DNA of 64,000 nt, taken from positions 1 to 64,000 of the forward strand of contig LNEG01000001.1 of NCBI GenBank assembly GCA_001464865.1. Direction: 5' to 3'. The DNA comes from Burkholderiales bacterium Ga0074133. GTDB taxonomy: Bacteria > Pseudomonadota > Gammaproteobacteria > Burkholderiales > Burkholderiaceae_C. The notes under the pieces were generated by a model that did not search any database, was not told the origin of the DNA, and worked only from the letters and a program-made list of their open reading frames with translations. The position numbers were made by a program, and so were the translations under genes. Of the stretch, positions 43,326 to 50,070 are shown piece by piece (position 1 is the stretch's first letter; each line of letters begins with the position of its first letter).

Positions 43326-44150
43326 ATGCTCCGCTCACTCCTCCTGGTATCGGTGATTGCACTGCTCTCGGCCTGCGCGACTCAAGGACAGAACTACCTG
43401 GACCGCGCGCAGACAGAAATCGGGAAGCGCAACTGGGACGTTGCCTATCGTCTGGTGGAGGACGGACTGATCACCACCAACGCAGCCAACCGGGAGCGTG
43501 CTGTTGCCATGGTGGCGCAGAACCCTCAGCTGCTCACGGCCGCAGAGGCTACTTTCTCCGCTCCGCGGCTCCGGGCATCCATGGCTTCGTACGGATCGAA
43601 GGAGGGGGCTCGCATCGAGGGTCAGAGGGTTCTGATGTACAGCGTCGTGGCTTCACCTGCAGCGGTGCGTGTTGCACGCGCCAACCTCGACAGGGCGATC
43701 GCCGATCGCGAGCAGCTCGAGCGCGAGAATTCCGATTCGATGGCCAGGTCCAAAGAGGAAGAGGAGCGGAAAAGCGCTGAAGCACGCCGGCGCTTCGCTG
43801 ATCTGCAGTCCAGGATGAACACAGCGGCGGCCAACGCCCGGTACACCTGCGCCGATGCACTTCAGTGCAGCAAGGTGTTTGCACTCACGCAGATCTACAT
43901 CACGGAAAAAGCCACCATGCGAATCCAGACCGCCAATGACACGATTCTGGAGACCTTCAACCCAGTGAAGTTCGCAGACACGGGAATGCGCGCGATCAAG
44001 GTGCCGCGCGCGGGAACGAGTGCTGAAGTTCGCCTGGAGGTGTCATGTGGCCCGATCCGATCAGAGGCCGACACCACCACGTGCTACCTGCGCGCCATAC
44101 CAATCTTCGAAGGATTCAGGCCCTTCGTGCAGGCCACGCTCCAGCCGTGA
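43326..44150 (+). CDS. Lipoprotein with central coiled coil, unknown function
   Basis: 274 residues from the ATG at 43326, which begins a lipoprotein signal (LLLVSVIALLSAC, lipobox LSAC). Residues 20-60 are helical with a TPR-like feel (YLDRAQTEIGKRNWDVAYRL). A charged coiled coil runs about 115-175 (LDRAIADREQLERENSDSMA and KEEEERKSAEARRRFADLQS). A beta-rich C-terminal domain has paired cysteines. The family is not recognised. It faces the HerA-like ATPase gene tail to tail (3-bp gap). Confidence 0.75.
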   Translation: MLRSLLLVSVIALLSACATQGQNYLDRAQTEIGKRNWDVAYRLVEDGLITTNAANRERAVAMVAQNPQLLTAAEATFSAPRLRASMASYGSKEGARIEGQRVLMYSVVASPAAVRVARANLDRAIADREQLERENSDSMARSKEEEERKSAEARRRFADLQSRMNTAAANARYTCADALQCSKVFALTQIYITEKATMRIQTANDTILETFNPVKFADTGMRAIKVPRAGTSAEVRLEVSCGPIRSEADTTTCYLRAIPIFEGFRPFVQATLQP

Positions 44151-44153
44151 ATT

Positions 44154-45710
44154 TCAGGCTGCTTCCTTCTGCACAAGGAGGGGCACTGGCTCAAGTGCGG
44201 CCTTGGTCACCTTCAAAGCCTCACCTGGCCGCGGTGGGAGGATCACCCAGCGCCAGTCGCTGCGAGTGGATCCATTTTCCTTGAGCTGGACCGCCATGAA
44301 CTCACGGGGACGCACCCAGGCCAGCATGCGCTGCTCAATGCGCATTTTGGACTCAGCCTGGCGCCAATACATCTCGTCGATGCCCAGGACGATCTTTGTG
44401 GCAAGTGAGCTCAGGAAGCCGTCTGGAAGATCGGCATTTTGGTTGGCCGCGATGATGGCCACGCCGAACTTGCGCGCCTCGCGTGCCAGGGTGTTGAGGA
44501 TATTGTTGTCGTCGTTGTCCACGTAGAGGTGGGCTTCATCGAGAACGACGACGTCGCGCACTTCGGTCTGCTCGCCACGCTGAATGGCTTCGGCGAAGAT
44601 CTCCTGCAGACGAAAGAGAACGAACATCTTCTTCTCTTCGGGGCGCAACGCGTTCAGGCGATACGTCCACACCGGTGCGTAAGAGTCAAAAGGGGCGCTG
44701 GCGCCCTTGAAAATGCCGGTCGCTCGCAATGACTCCATCCGGTCTACCACCGATTTCAGCACCTCGGTGGAGTCGTACTTGATCAAGCTGTCGAATTCGT
44801 GGCCGGTGCGAATCGAGTTCACATAGCGGACGTACGACTCGATGGCCTTGTCGCGCGCCTTGTCCATGGCCTCCTGGGCAATGGGGTCCGGCATGTCGCG
44901 GCCGGCGCGCGCGGCTTCGATCTGGCGCTTGGTGAGCGCCGAGGCGTGACGCGAAAACTGCTCCAGGCGACTCACAGCCTCCTGATCAGATCCCATGAAG
45001 CTCAGCTTCAGGAGCCGGTTCGCATAACCGAGCACATCCGTCAAAGTGGGGTAGGTGCGGCCCACCGTTTTAGGCAGCCACCTGGTGATCCCGTCCACGT
45101 ACTGGTCTGTGGGCACCCACCAGAGCGTTTTAGAAGGATCCCATCGAGCACCCAGGCTGCGCGCTGCGTCCTTCTCGGCGAAGGGTACATCCAGGTAGAG
45201 GCGGTTGTCGGAGCCATCGGAGACCAACTGAGAGTCAGCTTCGTTGACCTCCCATGTTCCGGGATCATCAGGGTTGAATCCGTGCGCTCGGTAGACGTCG
45301 TGGAGGACGTTGCGGATCACAGCCTCTTGCTTCACCCCCAGCGGAGAGGAGGAAGCCTTGTTCACTGTCTTGATGAAATTCTGAATGCACTTTCTGATAC
45401 CTCCGAAATGGGGATCAGGATTGACGCGCAGCGGGTTCAGTCCATAGGGCGTGAGCTCTGCGAACATCATCTCGCTGGCACCATCGATGCGAATGTCACC
45501 ATGAACGTCGAACACATGAAACCGCGTGCGCCCTGCACCTTGCGACTGCATCCCGGAGATCATTCGCTTGAGCGTGTGGGTCTTACCCGAGCCCGACATG
45601 CCAATGAGGAGCGTGTGGCCGTTGATCAAGCGTGAACTGTCCCACATGACAGGATCGAACTGCCGAGTGGTTTTGAGGGTGACGGCACAATGCCCGAAGG
45701 GTACTTTCAT
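44154..45710 (-). CDS. HerA/FtsK-like ATPase with inserted DUF5710 domain
   Basis: 518 residues from an ATG at 45710. Walker A IGMSGSGKTHT is at 36-46, and the Walker B region VVVLDEAHLYVDN is at about 391-403, followed by a sensor-like AIIAANQNADLPDG. This arrangement is typical of HerA/VirD4-related P-loop ATPases. Residues 170-212 are a DUF5710 module (LYLDVPFAEKDAARSLGARW then DPSKTLWWVP), which in other proteins accompanies primases and nucleases. No membrane helix is present, so it is not a standard coupling protein. A cytoplasmic DNA-translocating role in transfer, replication or defence is plausible. Confidence 0.8.
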   Translation of the reverse strand: MKVPFGHCAVTLKTTRQFDPVMWDSSRLINGHTLLIGMSGSGKTHTLKRMISGMQSQGAGRTRFHVFDVHGDIRIDGASEMMFAELTPYGLNPLRVNPDPHFGGIRKCIQNFIKTVNKASSSPLGVKQEAVIRNVLHDVYRAHGFNPDDPGTWEVNEADSQLVSDGSDNRLYLDVPFAEKDAARSLGARWDPSKTLWWVPTDQYVDGITRWLPKTVGRTYPTLTDVLGYANRLLKLSFMGSDQEAVSRLEQFSRHASALTKRQIEAARAGRDMPDPIAQEAMDKARDKAIESYVRYVNSIRTGHEFDSLIKYDSTEVLKSVVDRMESLRATGIFKGASAPFDSYAPVWTYRLNALRPEEKKMFVLFRLQEIFAEAIQRGEQTEVRDVVVLDEAHLYVDNDDNNILNTLAREARKFGVAIIAANQNADLPDGFLSSLATKIVLGIDEMYWRQAESKMRIEQRMLAWVRPREFMAVQLKENGSTRSDWRWVILPPRPGEALKVTKAALEPVPLLVQKEAA

Positions 45711-45712
45711 AC

Positions 45713-45746
45713 TTGACGTTTAGTGCGTTAGAGATATATGATACGC
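45713..45746 (+). promoter_or_regulatory. Divergent promoter region with box
   Basis: On the + strand TTGACG (45713-45718), 18-bp spacer and TATGAT (45737-45742) make a good promoter for the gene at 45862. The box (45725-45746, GCGTT-AGAG-ATAT-ATGA-TACGC, one mismatch) covers spacer and -10. It also lies 15 bp upstream of the minus-strand ATPase start, so one operator may control both directions. Confidence 0.65.
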
Positions 45747-45756
45747 TCTTTCTATC

Positions 45757-45772
45757 GTCAGTGTCTACTGAC
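45757..45772. promoter_or_regulatory. Small inverted repeat near divergent promoter
   Basis: GTCAGT-gtct-ACTGAC, perfect 6-bp arms, just downstream of the + strand promoter. It could be an operator for a second regulator or an mRNA hairpin. Confidence 0.4.
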
Positions 45773-45861
45773 ATTGGGGTTCGGAATCCTCCGTCCTGTC
45801 GAATGTGCAGCCAGCCTTGAGGTCAGGTTGCAGAGCCCTGATTTCACTCGTTGGAGAGCAC

Positions 45862-46314
45862 TTGAACAATCCTGATCCTGCTGGCTTACACCCGTTCGTT
45901 GTGCAGCAGCTGAACGTGTACACGAGTGGTGCTCAAGATGCGATGGCCCGCATAGCCGCGGCCACATCAATGGTCGACATCGCCCGTGCGCTCAGATTCG
46001 CTCCGCAAGCACCTGCCTACATTCGATGGGCAAGTGAGGTCAGAACCCTGAAGCACCGAATGAATGAGGCAGGAGAAAGCCGCGCGGCGGAGATGATCAA
46101 GCTGGAAGTGGAGAGGTGCAAAGCTCACAGAGAGTCTGGGAATGCTGACGGTTTCACCGCGAGTCTGCATGCTCTGCAGCGGGACATGCGCCTCCTGGCT
46201 GGATACACGCCACGCGCGCTGCGTGAGGGTTTGCGGGAGGTCGCCAAACTCAAAGCTTCCCCAGTGGTTGGCGACGATGTCCGCCCGGTGGTTCGTACCC
46301 CAACTAAACCATGA
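45862..46314 (+). CDS. Unknown helical protein
   Basis: I do not recognise this family. 150 residues if started at the TTG at 45862, which has a GGAGAG site at 45852-45857. A GTG at 45805 would add 19 residues without a ribosome site. The protein is helical and Ala/Arg-rich (DAMARIAAATSMVDIARALR, EVRTLKHRMNEAGESRAAEM) with no membrane segment. It is coupled to the next gene by a 4-bp overlap and driven by a box-bearing promoter. Confidence 0.55.
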   Translation: MNNPDPAGLHPFVVQQLNVYTSGAQDAMARIAAATSMVDIARALRFAPQAPAYIRWASEVRTLKHRMNEAGESRAAEMIKLEVERCKAHRESGNADGFTASLHALQRDMRLLAGYTPRALREGLREVAKLKASPVVGDDVRPVVRTPTKP

Positions 46315-46715
46315 CCGCCACAACCCTTTTGAATGCACCTCCTGCATTGCTGGTGCGCGGGCGGTTTCCAGTTGCCAAGGGTCTGCTCTGGATCGCACTG
46401 ACTGGCGGGCCTGTGCTCGAGGGCCGAGCCGGTGAGGCTGGAGAGGTTCGCCCGAGGTGTGTCAGTTCATCCGCCAATGGTCTGGTGCTCATCGCTTCAG
46501 ACAGGTGCGTGCGCGAGCTTCGCATGCAGGAGGGGAAAGCGGCATTCACTGGAGCGATTGCGACCGCCATTGAGGGCGCCCAGGCCACCCCAGGCACAGG
46601 GAACTCAGCGCGCGCGTTGATCGAGCTTGGCGACAAGTCGTACTGGCAAAACCCGCCGAAGTGGGGCGGGGGTTCGAAGCCGATCACTGAACCTTACTTT
46701 GGCAAGCTGCCATAG
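46311..46715 (+). CDS. Unknown small protein coupled to previous gene
   Basis: I do not recognise this family. 134 residues, ATG overlapping the upstream stop codon (ATGA). It contains hydrophobic but not membrane-length segments (LLWIALTGGPVLEGRAGEAG) and ends KYWQNPPKW-like Pro/Gly-rich. The coupling argues for a real gene. Cysteines CVSS and RCVRELR do not form an obvious metal site. Confidence 0.5.
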   Translation: MTATTLLNAPPALLVRGRFPVAKGLLWIALTGGPVLEGRAGEAGEVRPRCVSSSANGLVLIASDRCVRELRMQEGKAAFTGAIATAIEGAQATPGTGNSARALIELGDKSYWQNPPKWGGGSKPITEPYFGKLP

Positions 46716-46841
46716 CTTTGCCCATTGGGCTGGCTGCCTCGGCTCATCATTGCCCAGCTCGTCTCTTGATCCTCAATGCTCACGTAGAGCTCAGATCCTT
46801 GGTGACTGCACAACAGGACATGCCGAGTGAGGTGGATCATT

Positions 46842-46856
46842 GTCAACAACGTTGAC
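46842..46856. promoter_or_regulatory. Operator in promoter of CI-like regulator gene
   Basis: GTCAAC-AAC-GTTGAC, a perfect 6-bp inverted repeat. It overlaps a TTGTCA -35 (46840-46845) whose likely -10 is GATAAT (46865-46870). It matches the pattern GTNAACAWCGTTNAC also present at 47338-47352. Confidence 0.6.
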
Positions 46857-46876
46857 TTTCGATCGATAATGTCGAC

Positions 46877-47260
46877 ATGGAAGTCAACCAAATCAGGCGC
46901 GCAAACTTGCTTGCGCTGTTCAAGTCCTTTGTCGAGGAGCATCTCTCAGAGGACGCATCCAAATCCATCGCAGGCCTGGATCGAGCCTTTGCTGCAGTCA
47001 TTGAAGTGCACAACACCGCCTTCTCGGGCTTGAAGAGTGGTGCGCGTCAACTGGGGCCCACCATGGCGCGACAAATCGAGGCCAAGCTGCACAAACCCAA
47101 GGGATGGATGGACATTGACCACGGAAACTCACCCGTGCCTGAGGAGGCCGAAGAGCAGGCTTTCCTGAAGCTGCTCCGGCGCGCTTACAGGAAGGCCGAT
47201 CAGGAACAACGCGATCAGCTCAGGGAGGTTATGCAGTCGATCCTTTCGGCGAAGAGCTAG
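46877..47260 (+). CDS. Small CI/Cro-like transcriptional regulator
   Basis: 127 residues. The pattern RRANLLALFKSFVEE ... GLKSGARQLGPTMARQIEAK ... PKGWMDIDHG is like the N-terminal domain of phage-type repressors, in which an ArQIE helix and a GWMD motif close the HTH region. A helical tail (LLRRAYRKADQEQRDQLREV) may dimerise. It lacks the LexA-like peptidase domain. An inverted-repeat operator sits in its own promoter, and a matching one lies 76 bp after its stop codon, so it probably represses itself and the next transcription unit. Confidence 0.65.
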   Translation: MEVNQIRRANLLALFKSFVEEHLSEDASKSIAGLDRAFAAVIEVHNTAFSGLKSGARQLGPTMARQIEAKLHKPKGWMDIDHGNSPVPEEAEEQAFLKLLRRAYRKADQEQRDQLREVMQSILSAKS

Positions 47261-47326
47261 CGCCTGGTGCCCGTGTTGCATCAAACGCACATCACGAAAA
47301 AAAAGCCGGACGCCTAAAAAAAAGAG

Positions 47327-47355
47327 TTGGCAAGCCTGTAAACATCGTTTACAGT
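47327..47355 (+). promoter_or_regulatory. Promoter with embedded operator ahead of tRNA array region
   Basis: TTGGCA (47327-47332), 17-bp spacer, TACAGT (47350-47355). The inverted repeat CTGTAAAC-ATC-GTTTACAG (47336-47354, perfect 8-bp arms) fills the spacer. Its core GTAAACATCGTTTAC matches the operator at 46842-46856 in 12 of 15 positions. A weak copy of the 22-bp box follows at 47358-47379. Confidence 0.6.
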
Positions 47356-47394
47356 TCACTCATCGAATATCTCATTCAAGTACCCGAGCACACC

Positions 47395-47589
47395 ATGAAC
47401 CGCCTACCCATCAACGCAAGAACAGCAAGCAAGCCAGCTCCCGCCGGCCGCGCGATGCTGTGCGCGATCGGGTGCGATTGGCAGTCACCGATTTCTTATT
47501 CCATCGAAGTGCTTCATAGCGGCGTTTCCAAGTTGGCTCAGCAGACGGCCGCCTTTGAAAATTCGTTGTATCCGGGAGGGACAGGCTGA
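47395..47589 (+). CDS. Possible small protein
   Basis: 64 codons (begins MNRLPINARTASKPA) 40 bp after the operator-bearing promoter and 34 bp before a strong terminator, so it is the only candidate coding sequence of that transcription unit. There is no clear ribosome site (CGAGCACACC precedes the ATG) and no recognisable motif. It may be a short peptide, or the transcript may be non-coding. Confidence 0.35.
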   Translation: MNRLPINARTASKPAPAGRAMLCAIGCDWQSPISYSIEVLHSGVSKLAQQTAAFENSLYPGGTG

Positions 47590-47622
47590 GGCTTATCCCC
47601 CAGAGGTTGTACCCAACCCTGA

Positions 47623-47655
47623 ACCCGGACACCAGAAATGGTCTCCGGGTTTTTT
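47623..47655 (+). terminator. Rho-independent terminator
   Basis: ACCCGG ... CCGGGT stem with an inner ACCA/TGGT pair and GAAA loop, followed by TTTTTT. It separates the regulated unit from the tRNA array, unless read-through is allowed. Confidence 0.85.
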
Positions 47656-47966
47656 GTTGCCTGCATCGCCAGGCAGCTGCTCGAAAGAGCTCTGATCTTT
47701 AACAACTTGAAGCCATGCGATGGCATCGGGACCAACCGGCAGATCTCTGATCTCTCGGCCGATGCCATCCGAGATGAGTGCAAGGGAGTTGCTGCGGCCG
47801 TGTGGTCGCAGCAGCCCCTAGCCTCATTTCGAGTGCATCTGGAAAACACCTACCCCGCACCGAAAGGAAAGAGACCACGGCGGGAAGGGAAGTGCGGCAG
47901 CCTGGCACACGGGTATGCCGTGCTACGTGCTGGCTCGCGCGTTCTGGGTTCACTCGAAATGAAATT
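47656..47966. other. 311-bp gap before first tRNA
   Basis: No supported gene. A reading frame crosses it but also crosses the terminator and the first tRNA, so I reject it. The segment probably holds the promoter and leader of the tRNA transcript. CTTTAACAACTTG at 47697-47709 resembles the text found in stable-RNA leaders, but I cannot point to convincing -35 and -10 hexamers. Confidence 0.4.
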
Positions 47967-48045
47967 CGCGGAGTTGAGGAGTCTGGCCGTCCTCGTGAGC
48001 CTCATTCGCTCAACATCGCTGGTTCAAATCCAGCCTCCGCAACCA
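47967..48045 (+). tRNA. Initiator-like tRNA-fMet(CAT)
   Basis: 79 nt with encoded CCA. It has the initiator hallmark C1-A72 mismatch (CGCGGAG/CTCCGCA) and T arm GCTGG/CCAGC with TTCAAAT loop, as in bacterial tRNA-fMet. Anticodon loop CTCATTC. The anticodon stem is TGAGC/GCTCA, lacking the three consecutive G-C pairs typical of initiators. Confidence 0.85.
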
Positions 48046-48054
48046 CCGTTTTTT

Positions 48055-48130
48055 GTTTCAGTCGTCTAGCGGTCTAGGACACCTGGTTTTCATCCAGACA
48101 ACGTGGGTTCGAGTCCCATCTGAAACTCCA
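48055..48130 (+). tRNA. tRNA-Glu(TTC)
   Basis: Acceptor GTTTCAG/CTGAAAC, anticodon loop TTTTCAT, T loop TTCGAGT, encoded CCA. Closely follows the bacterial Glu pattern (TCGTCTAGCGGTC D arm). Confidence 0.92.
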
Positions 48131-48228
48131 ATTTGGTCGTGGCCACCCAAGAAATCAGGGATGGCATCAGCGCCAGCTCGGCGAAAGCCCAGCGTGATGA
48201 AAAGGCGCCATCGACCCCCCTCTTCAAT

Positions 48229-48304
48229 ACGTCCTTAGCTCAACTGGCAGAGCGCTGGTCTCCAAAACCAGAGGTTGATCGTTCGATTCGATCAGGACGT
48301 GCCA
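48229..48304 (+). tRNA. tRNA-Trp(CCA)
   Basis: Acceptor ACGTCCT/AGGACGT, anticodon stem CTGGT/ACCAG with loop CTCCAAA, G73 and encoded CCA. The 98 bp between this and tRNA-Glu show nothing recognisable. Confidence 0.9.
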
Positions 48305-48311
48305 AATCAAT

Positions 48312-48387
48312 GCTGCGGTAGCTCAGAAGGTAGAGCGTCTGGTTGAAAGCCAGAGCGTCGCTGGTTCAATTCCAGCCCACAGCACCA
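48312..48387 (+). tRNA. tRNA-Phe(GAA)
   Basis: Acceptor GCTGCGG/CCACAGC (one mismatch), anticodon loop TTGAAAG in TCTGG/CCAGA, A73, encoded CCA. Confidence 0.88.
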
Positions 48388-48401
48388 TGACTTCGACATC
48401 T

Positions 48402-48477
48402 AGGGGGTTAGCCAAGTTGGTAAGGCACGAGACTTTGACTCTCGCATGCGCAGGTTCGAGCCCTGCACCCTCTGCCA
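48402..48477 (+). tRNA. tRNA-Gln(TTG)
   Basis: Acceptor AGGGGGT/ACCCTCT, anticodon stem CGAGA/TCTCG with loop CTTTGAC, G73, encoded CCA. Confidence 0.9.
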
Positions 48478-48499
48478 AATTGCACCCCACCAAGAACAT

Positions 48500-48576
48500 G
48501 CCCCGCTGACGGAATTGGTATACGTGTCCGGTTCAGAACCGGGATTTTGAGCGTTCGAGTCGCTCGCGGGGCACCA
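48500..48576 (+). tRNA. tRNA-Leu(CAG) with short variable loop
   Basis: Acceptor GCCCCGC/GCGGGGC, Leu-like D arm (GGAATTGGTAT), anticodon loop TTCAGAA, A73, encoded CCA. The variable region is only ATTTT, whereas Leu tRNAs normally have a long arm; total length 77 nt. Confidence 0.8.
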
Positions 48577-48586
48577 CTCTCAAATC

Positions 48587-48670
48587 GCACGAATAGCCAA
48601 GTGGTCGAAGGCACCTGATTGCAAACCAGGCGAGAAATCCTCAGCGGTTCGAATCCGTTTTCGTGCTCCA
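48587..48670 (+). tRNA. tRNA-Cys(GCA) with long variable arm
   Basis: Acceptor GCACGAA/TTCGTGC, anticodon loop TTGCAAA, U73 and encoded CCA fit Cys. The D arm (GCCAAGTGGTCGAAGGC) and a 12-nt variable arm with GAG/CTC stem look like a Ser/Leu class-II tRNA. Length 84 nt. Confidence 0.78.
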
Positions 48671-48683
48671 CACAACACCCAAC

Positions 48684-48773
48684 GGAGAGATGCCGGAGTG
48701 GTCAAACGGCGCTGCCTCGAAAGCAGATGGTCCATTCATGGGCACCAGGGTTCGAATCCCTGTTTCTCCGCCA
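48684..48773 (+). tRNA. tRNA-Ser(CGA)
   Basis: Acceptor GGAGAGA/TTTCTCC, anticodon loop CTCGAAA, long variable arm, G73, encoded CCA; 90 nt. Confidence 0.9.
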
Positions 48774-48783
48774 CTCATACTTT

Positions 48784-48874
48784 GGAAGCGTAGCCTCAAT
48801 GGTAAGGCCCCCGATTTGAAATCGGAGTGAGCAGTTCGCTGCTGTCCGGGTTCGAGTCTCCGGCGCTTCCGCCA
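48784..48874 (+). tRNA. tRNA-Ser(TGA)
   Basis: Acceptor GGAAGCG/CGCTTCC, anticodon loop TTTGAAA, long variable arm GTGAGCAG...CTGCTGT, G73, encoded CCA; 91 nt. Confidence 0.9.
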
Positions 48875-48884
48875 AACACTTTAT

Positions 48885-48974
48885 GGAGAGATGCCGGAGC
48901 GGTCAAACGGCGCACGTTGGAAACGTGATGGTCCCGCAAGGGACGCCAGAGTTCGAGTCTCTGTCTCTCCGCCA
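48885..48974 (+). tRNA. tRNA-Ser(GGA)
   Basis: Acceptor GGAGAGA/TCTCTCC, anticodon loop TTGGAAA, variable arm GGTCCCGCAAGGGACG, G73, encoded CCA. Its first 23 bases differ from the Ser(CGA) gene by a single base, suggesting duplication and anticodon change. Confidence 0.9.
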
Positions 48975-48988
48975 GAACATAGATTTTT

Positions 48989-49074
48989 GGAGGGTTGACC
49001 GAGTGGTTGAAGGTGACCGGCTGTAACCCGGTTCTGTAAAAAGCGCGCTGGTCCGAATCCAGCACCCTCCACCA
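48989..49074 (+). tRNA. tRNA-Tyr(GTA)
   Basis: Acceptor GGAGGGT/ACCCTCC, anticodon stem ACCGG/CCGGT with loop CTGTAAC, medium variable arm, A73, encoded CCA. T loop starts TCC rather than TTC. Confidence 0.9.
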
Positions 49075-49081
49075 AAAATTT

Positions 49082-49156
49082 CGGAGTGTCGGTAAGTGGC
49101 ATACCACTCGCTTTGGGAGCGAGATTTCAAGTGTTCGATTCACTTCACTCCGACCA
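49082..49156 (+). tRNA. tRNA-Pro(TGG)
   Basis: Acceptor CGGAGTG/CACTCCG, anticodon stem CTCGC/GCGAG with loop TTTGGGA, A73, encoded CCA. Confidence 0.92.
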
Positions 49157-49163
49157 CCCACAT

Positions 49164-49239
49164 GGGGACATAGCTCAGCTGGGAGAGCACTTGCCTTGCA
49201 AGCAATAGGTCCGCGGTTCAATCCCGCGTGTCTCCACCA
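49164..49239 (+). tRNA. tRNA-Ala(TGC)
   Basis: Acceptor GGGGACA/TGTCTCC, anticodon loop CTTGCAA, A73, encoded CCA. The third acceptor pair is G-T or neighbouring wobble, close to the G3-U70 identity region of Ala. Confidence 0.9.
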
Positions 49240-49255
49240 TCACGACAATTTTTTC

Positions 49256-49329
49256 GCGGCATTTCTCCTGGGAGAGGACTCAGCCTTCCAAGCTGATGGA
49301 TGCGGGTTCGAATCCCCAATGTCGCTCCA
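49256..49329 (+). tRNA. tRNA-Gly(TCC)
   Basis: Acceptor GCGGCAT/ATGTCGC, anticodon stem TCAGC/GCTGA with loop CTTCCAA, U73, encoded CCA. The D arm is atypical (TCTCCTGGGAGAGGA). Confidence 0.85.
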
Positions 49330-49334
49330 ATCAT

Positions 49335-49409
49335 GCCTGGTTAGCTCAGAGGAAGAGCACTCCCTCGATAAGGGATAGGTCGGGATTTCGAAACTCCCAC
49401 TAGGCACCA
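49335..49409 (+). tRNA. tRNA-Ile(GAT)
   Basis: Acceptor GCCTGGT/ACTAGGC, anticodon loop TCGATAA in CTCCC/GGGAT, A73, encoded CCA. T arm GGGAT/ACTCC holds a TTCGAA loop. Confidence 0.85.
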
Positions 49410-49434
49410 AAATCTAACTTTTCAGATCGCATTT

Positions 49435-49510
49435 GCCCTTTTAGCTCAATTGGTAGAGCAGCTGTTTTGTACTCAGCAGGTCGAGCGTTCGATTCGTTCA
49501 GGGGGCACCA
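49435..49510 (+). tRNA. tRNA-Thr(TGT)
   Basis: Acceptor GCCCTTT/AGGGGGC (two G-U pairs), anticodon loop TTTGTAC with one stem mismatch, A73, encoded CCA. Confidence 0.83.
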
Positions 49511-49519
49511 TTTTTCATT

Positions 49520-49595
49520 GGCTGCATAGCTCAGCAGGTAGAGCACTGACCTCATAAGTCAGCGTGCGATGGTTCGACCCCATTTGCAGCCACCA
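49520..49595 (+). tRNA. tRNA-Met(CAT), elongator
   Basis: Acceptor GGCTGCA/TGCAGCC, anticodon stem CTGAC/GTCAG with loop CTCATAA, A73, encoded CCA. It resembles elongator Met; a lysidine-modified Ile2 cannot be excluded. Confidence 0.88.
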
Positions 49596-49618
49596 ATCAT
49601 ACTTCTCGTCATCATATT

Positions 49619-49709
49619 GGAAAATTGGCCGAGTGGTCTAAGGCAACTGCCTGCTAAGCAGTGACTCTGAAATATGGGTTCATCAGTTCGAATCTGATAT
49701 TTTCCGCCA
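49619..49709 (+). tRNA. tRNA-Ser(GCT)
   Basis: Acceptor GGAAAAT/ATTTTCC, anticodon stem ACTGC/GCAGT with loop CTGCTAA, long variable arm, G73, encoded CCA; 91 nt. Confidence 0.9.
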
Positions 49710-49724
49710 CAGTTTTTTTTCTGT

Positions 49725-49800
49725 TCCCCAGTAGCTCAGTCGGTAGAGCGCCTCCCTGTTAAGGAGACCGTCCGTGGTTCGATCCCACGCTGGGGAGCCA
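49725..49800 (+). tRNA. tRNA-Asn(GTT)
   Basis: Acceptor TCCCCAG/CTGGGGA, anticodon loop CTGTTAA in CCTCC/GGAGA, G73, encoded CCA. Confidence 0.92.
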
Positions 49801-49814
49801 ATCATTTTTCACGC

Positions 49815-49897
49815 GCCCATGTGGTGAAACGGCAAACACAGCTGCCTCAAAAGCAGCCGCCACAGGCATGCTGGTTCGACTCCAGCCATGGGCACCA
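49815..49897 (+). tRNA. tRNA-Leu(CAA)
   Basis: Acceptor GCCCATG/CATGGGC, anticodon stem GCTGC/GCAGC with loop CTCAAAA, long variable arm, A73, encoded CCA; 83 nt. Confidence 0.9.
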
Positions 49898-49909
49898 TTC
49901 TTCAGTCAT

Positions 49910-49985
49910 GCGTCCATAGCTCAGCGGATAGAGTGCCCGGCTACGAACCGGGAGGCCGGAGGTTTGAATCCTTCTGGACGCGCCA
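49910..49985 (+). tRNA. tRNA-Arg(ACG)
   Basis: Acceptor GCGTCCA/TGGACGC, anticodon stem CCCGG/CCGGG with loop CTACGAA, G73, encoded CCA. T loop TTTGAAT. The A34 would need host TadA for inosine. Confidence 0.92.
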
Positions 49986-49991
49986 TCAACA

Positions 49992-50066
49992 GGCCTGTTA
50001 GCTCAGTGGTAGAGCGTCGGATTGTCCATCCGAGTGTCCGGGGTTCAATTCCCCGATAGGCCGCCA
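49992..50066 (+). tRNA. tRNA-Asp(GTC)
   Basis: Acceptor GGCCTGT/ATAGGCC, anticodon stem TCGGA/TCCGA with loop TTGTCCA, G73, encoded CCA. Confidence 0.9.
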
Positions 50067-50070
50067 AATC

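Noticed and set aside
44154..45710. HerA-like ATPase as the DotL/TrbC coupling protein
   Set aside because: It lacks membrane helices and the DotL/VirD4 layout and is not in the transfer operons.
47638..48069. 143-codon open frame before the tRNA array
   Set aside because: It starts inside a terminator and ends within the fMet and Glu tRNA region, so it is unlikely to be a gene.
48131..48228. Extra tRNA between Glu and Trp
   Set aside because: No cloverleaf with a T-arm TTC motif and acceptor pairing could be drawn in this 98-bp gap.
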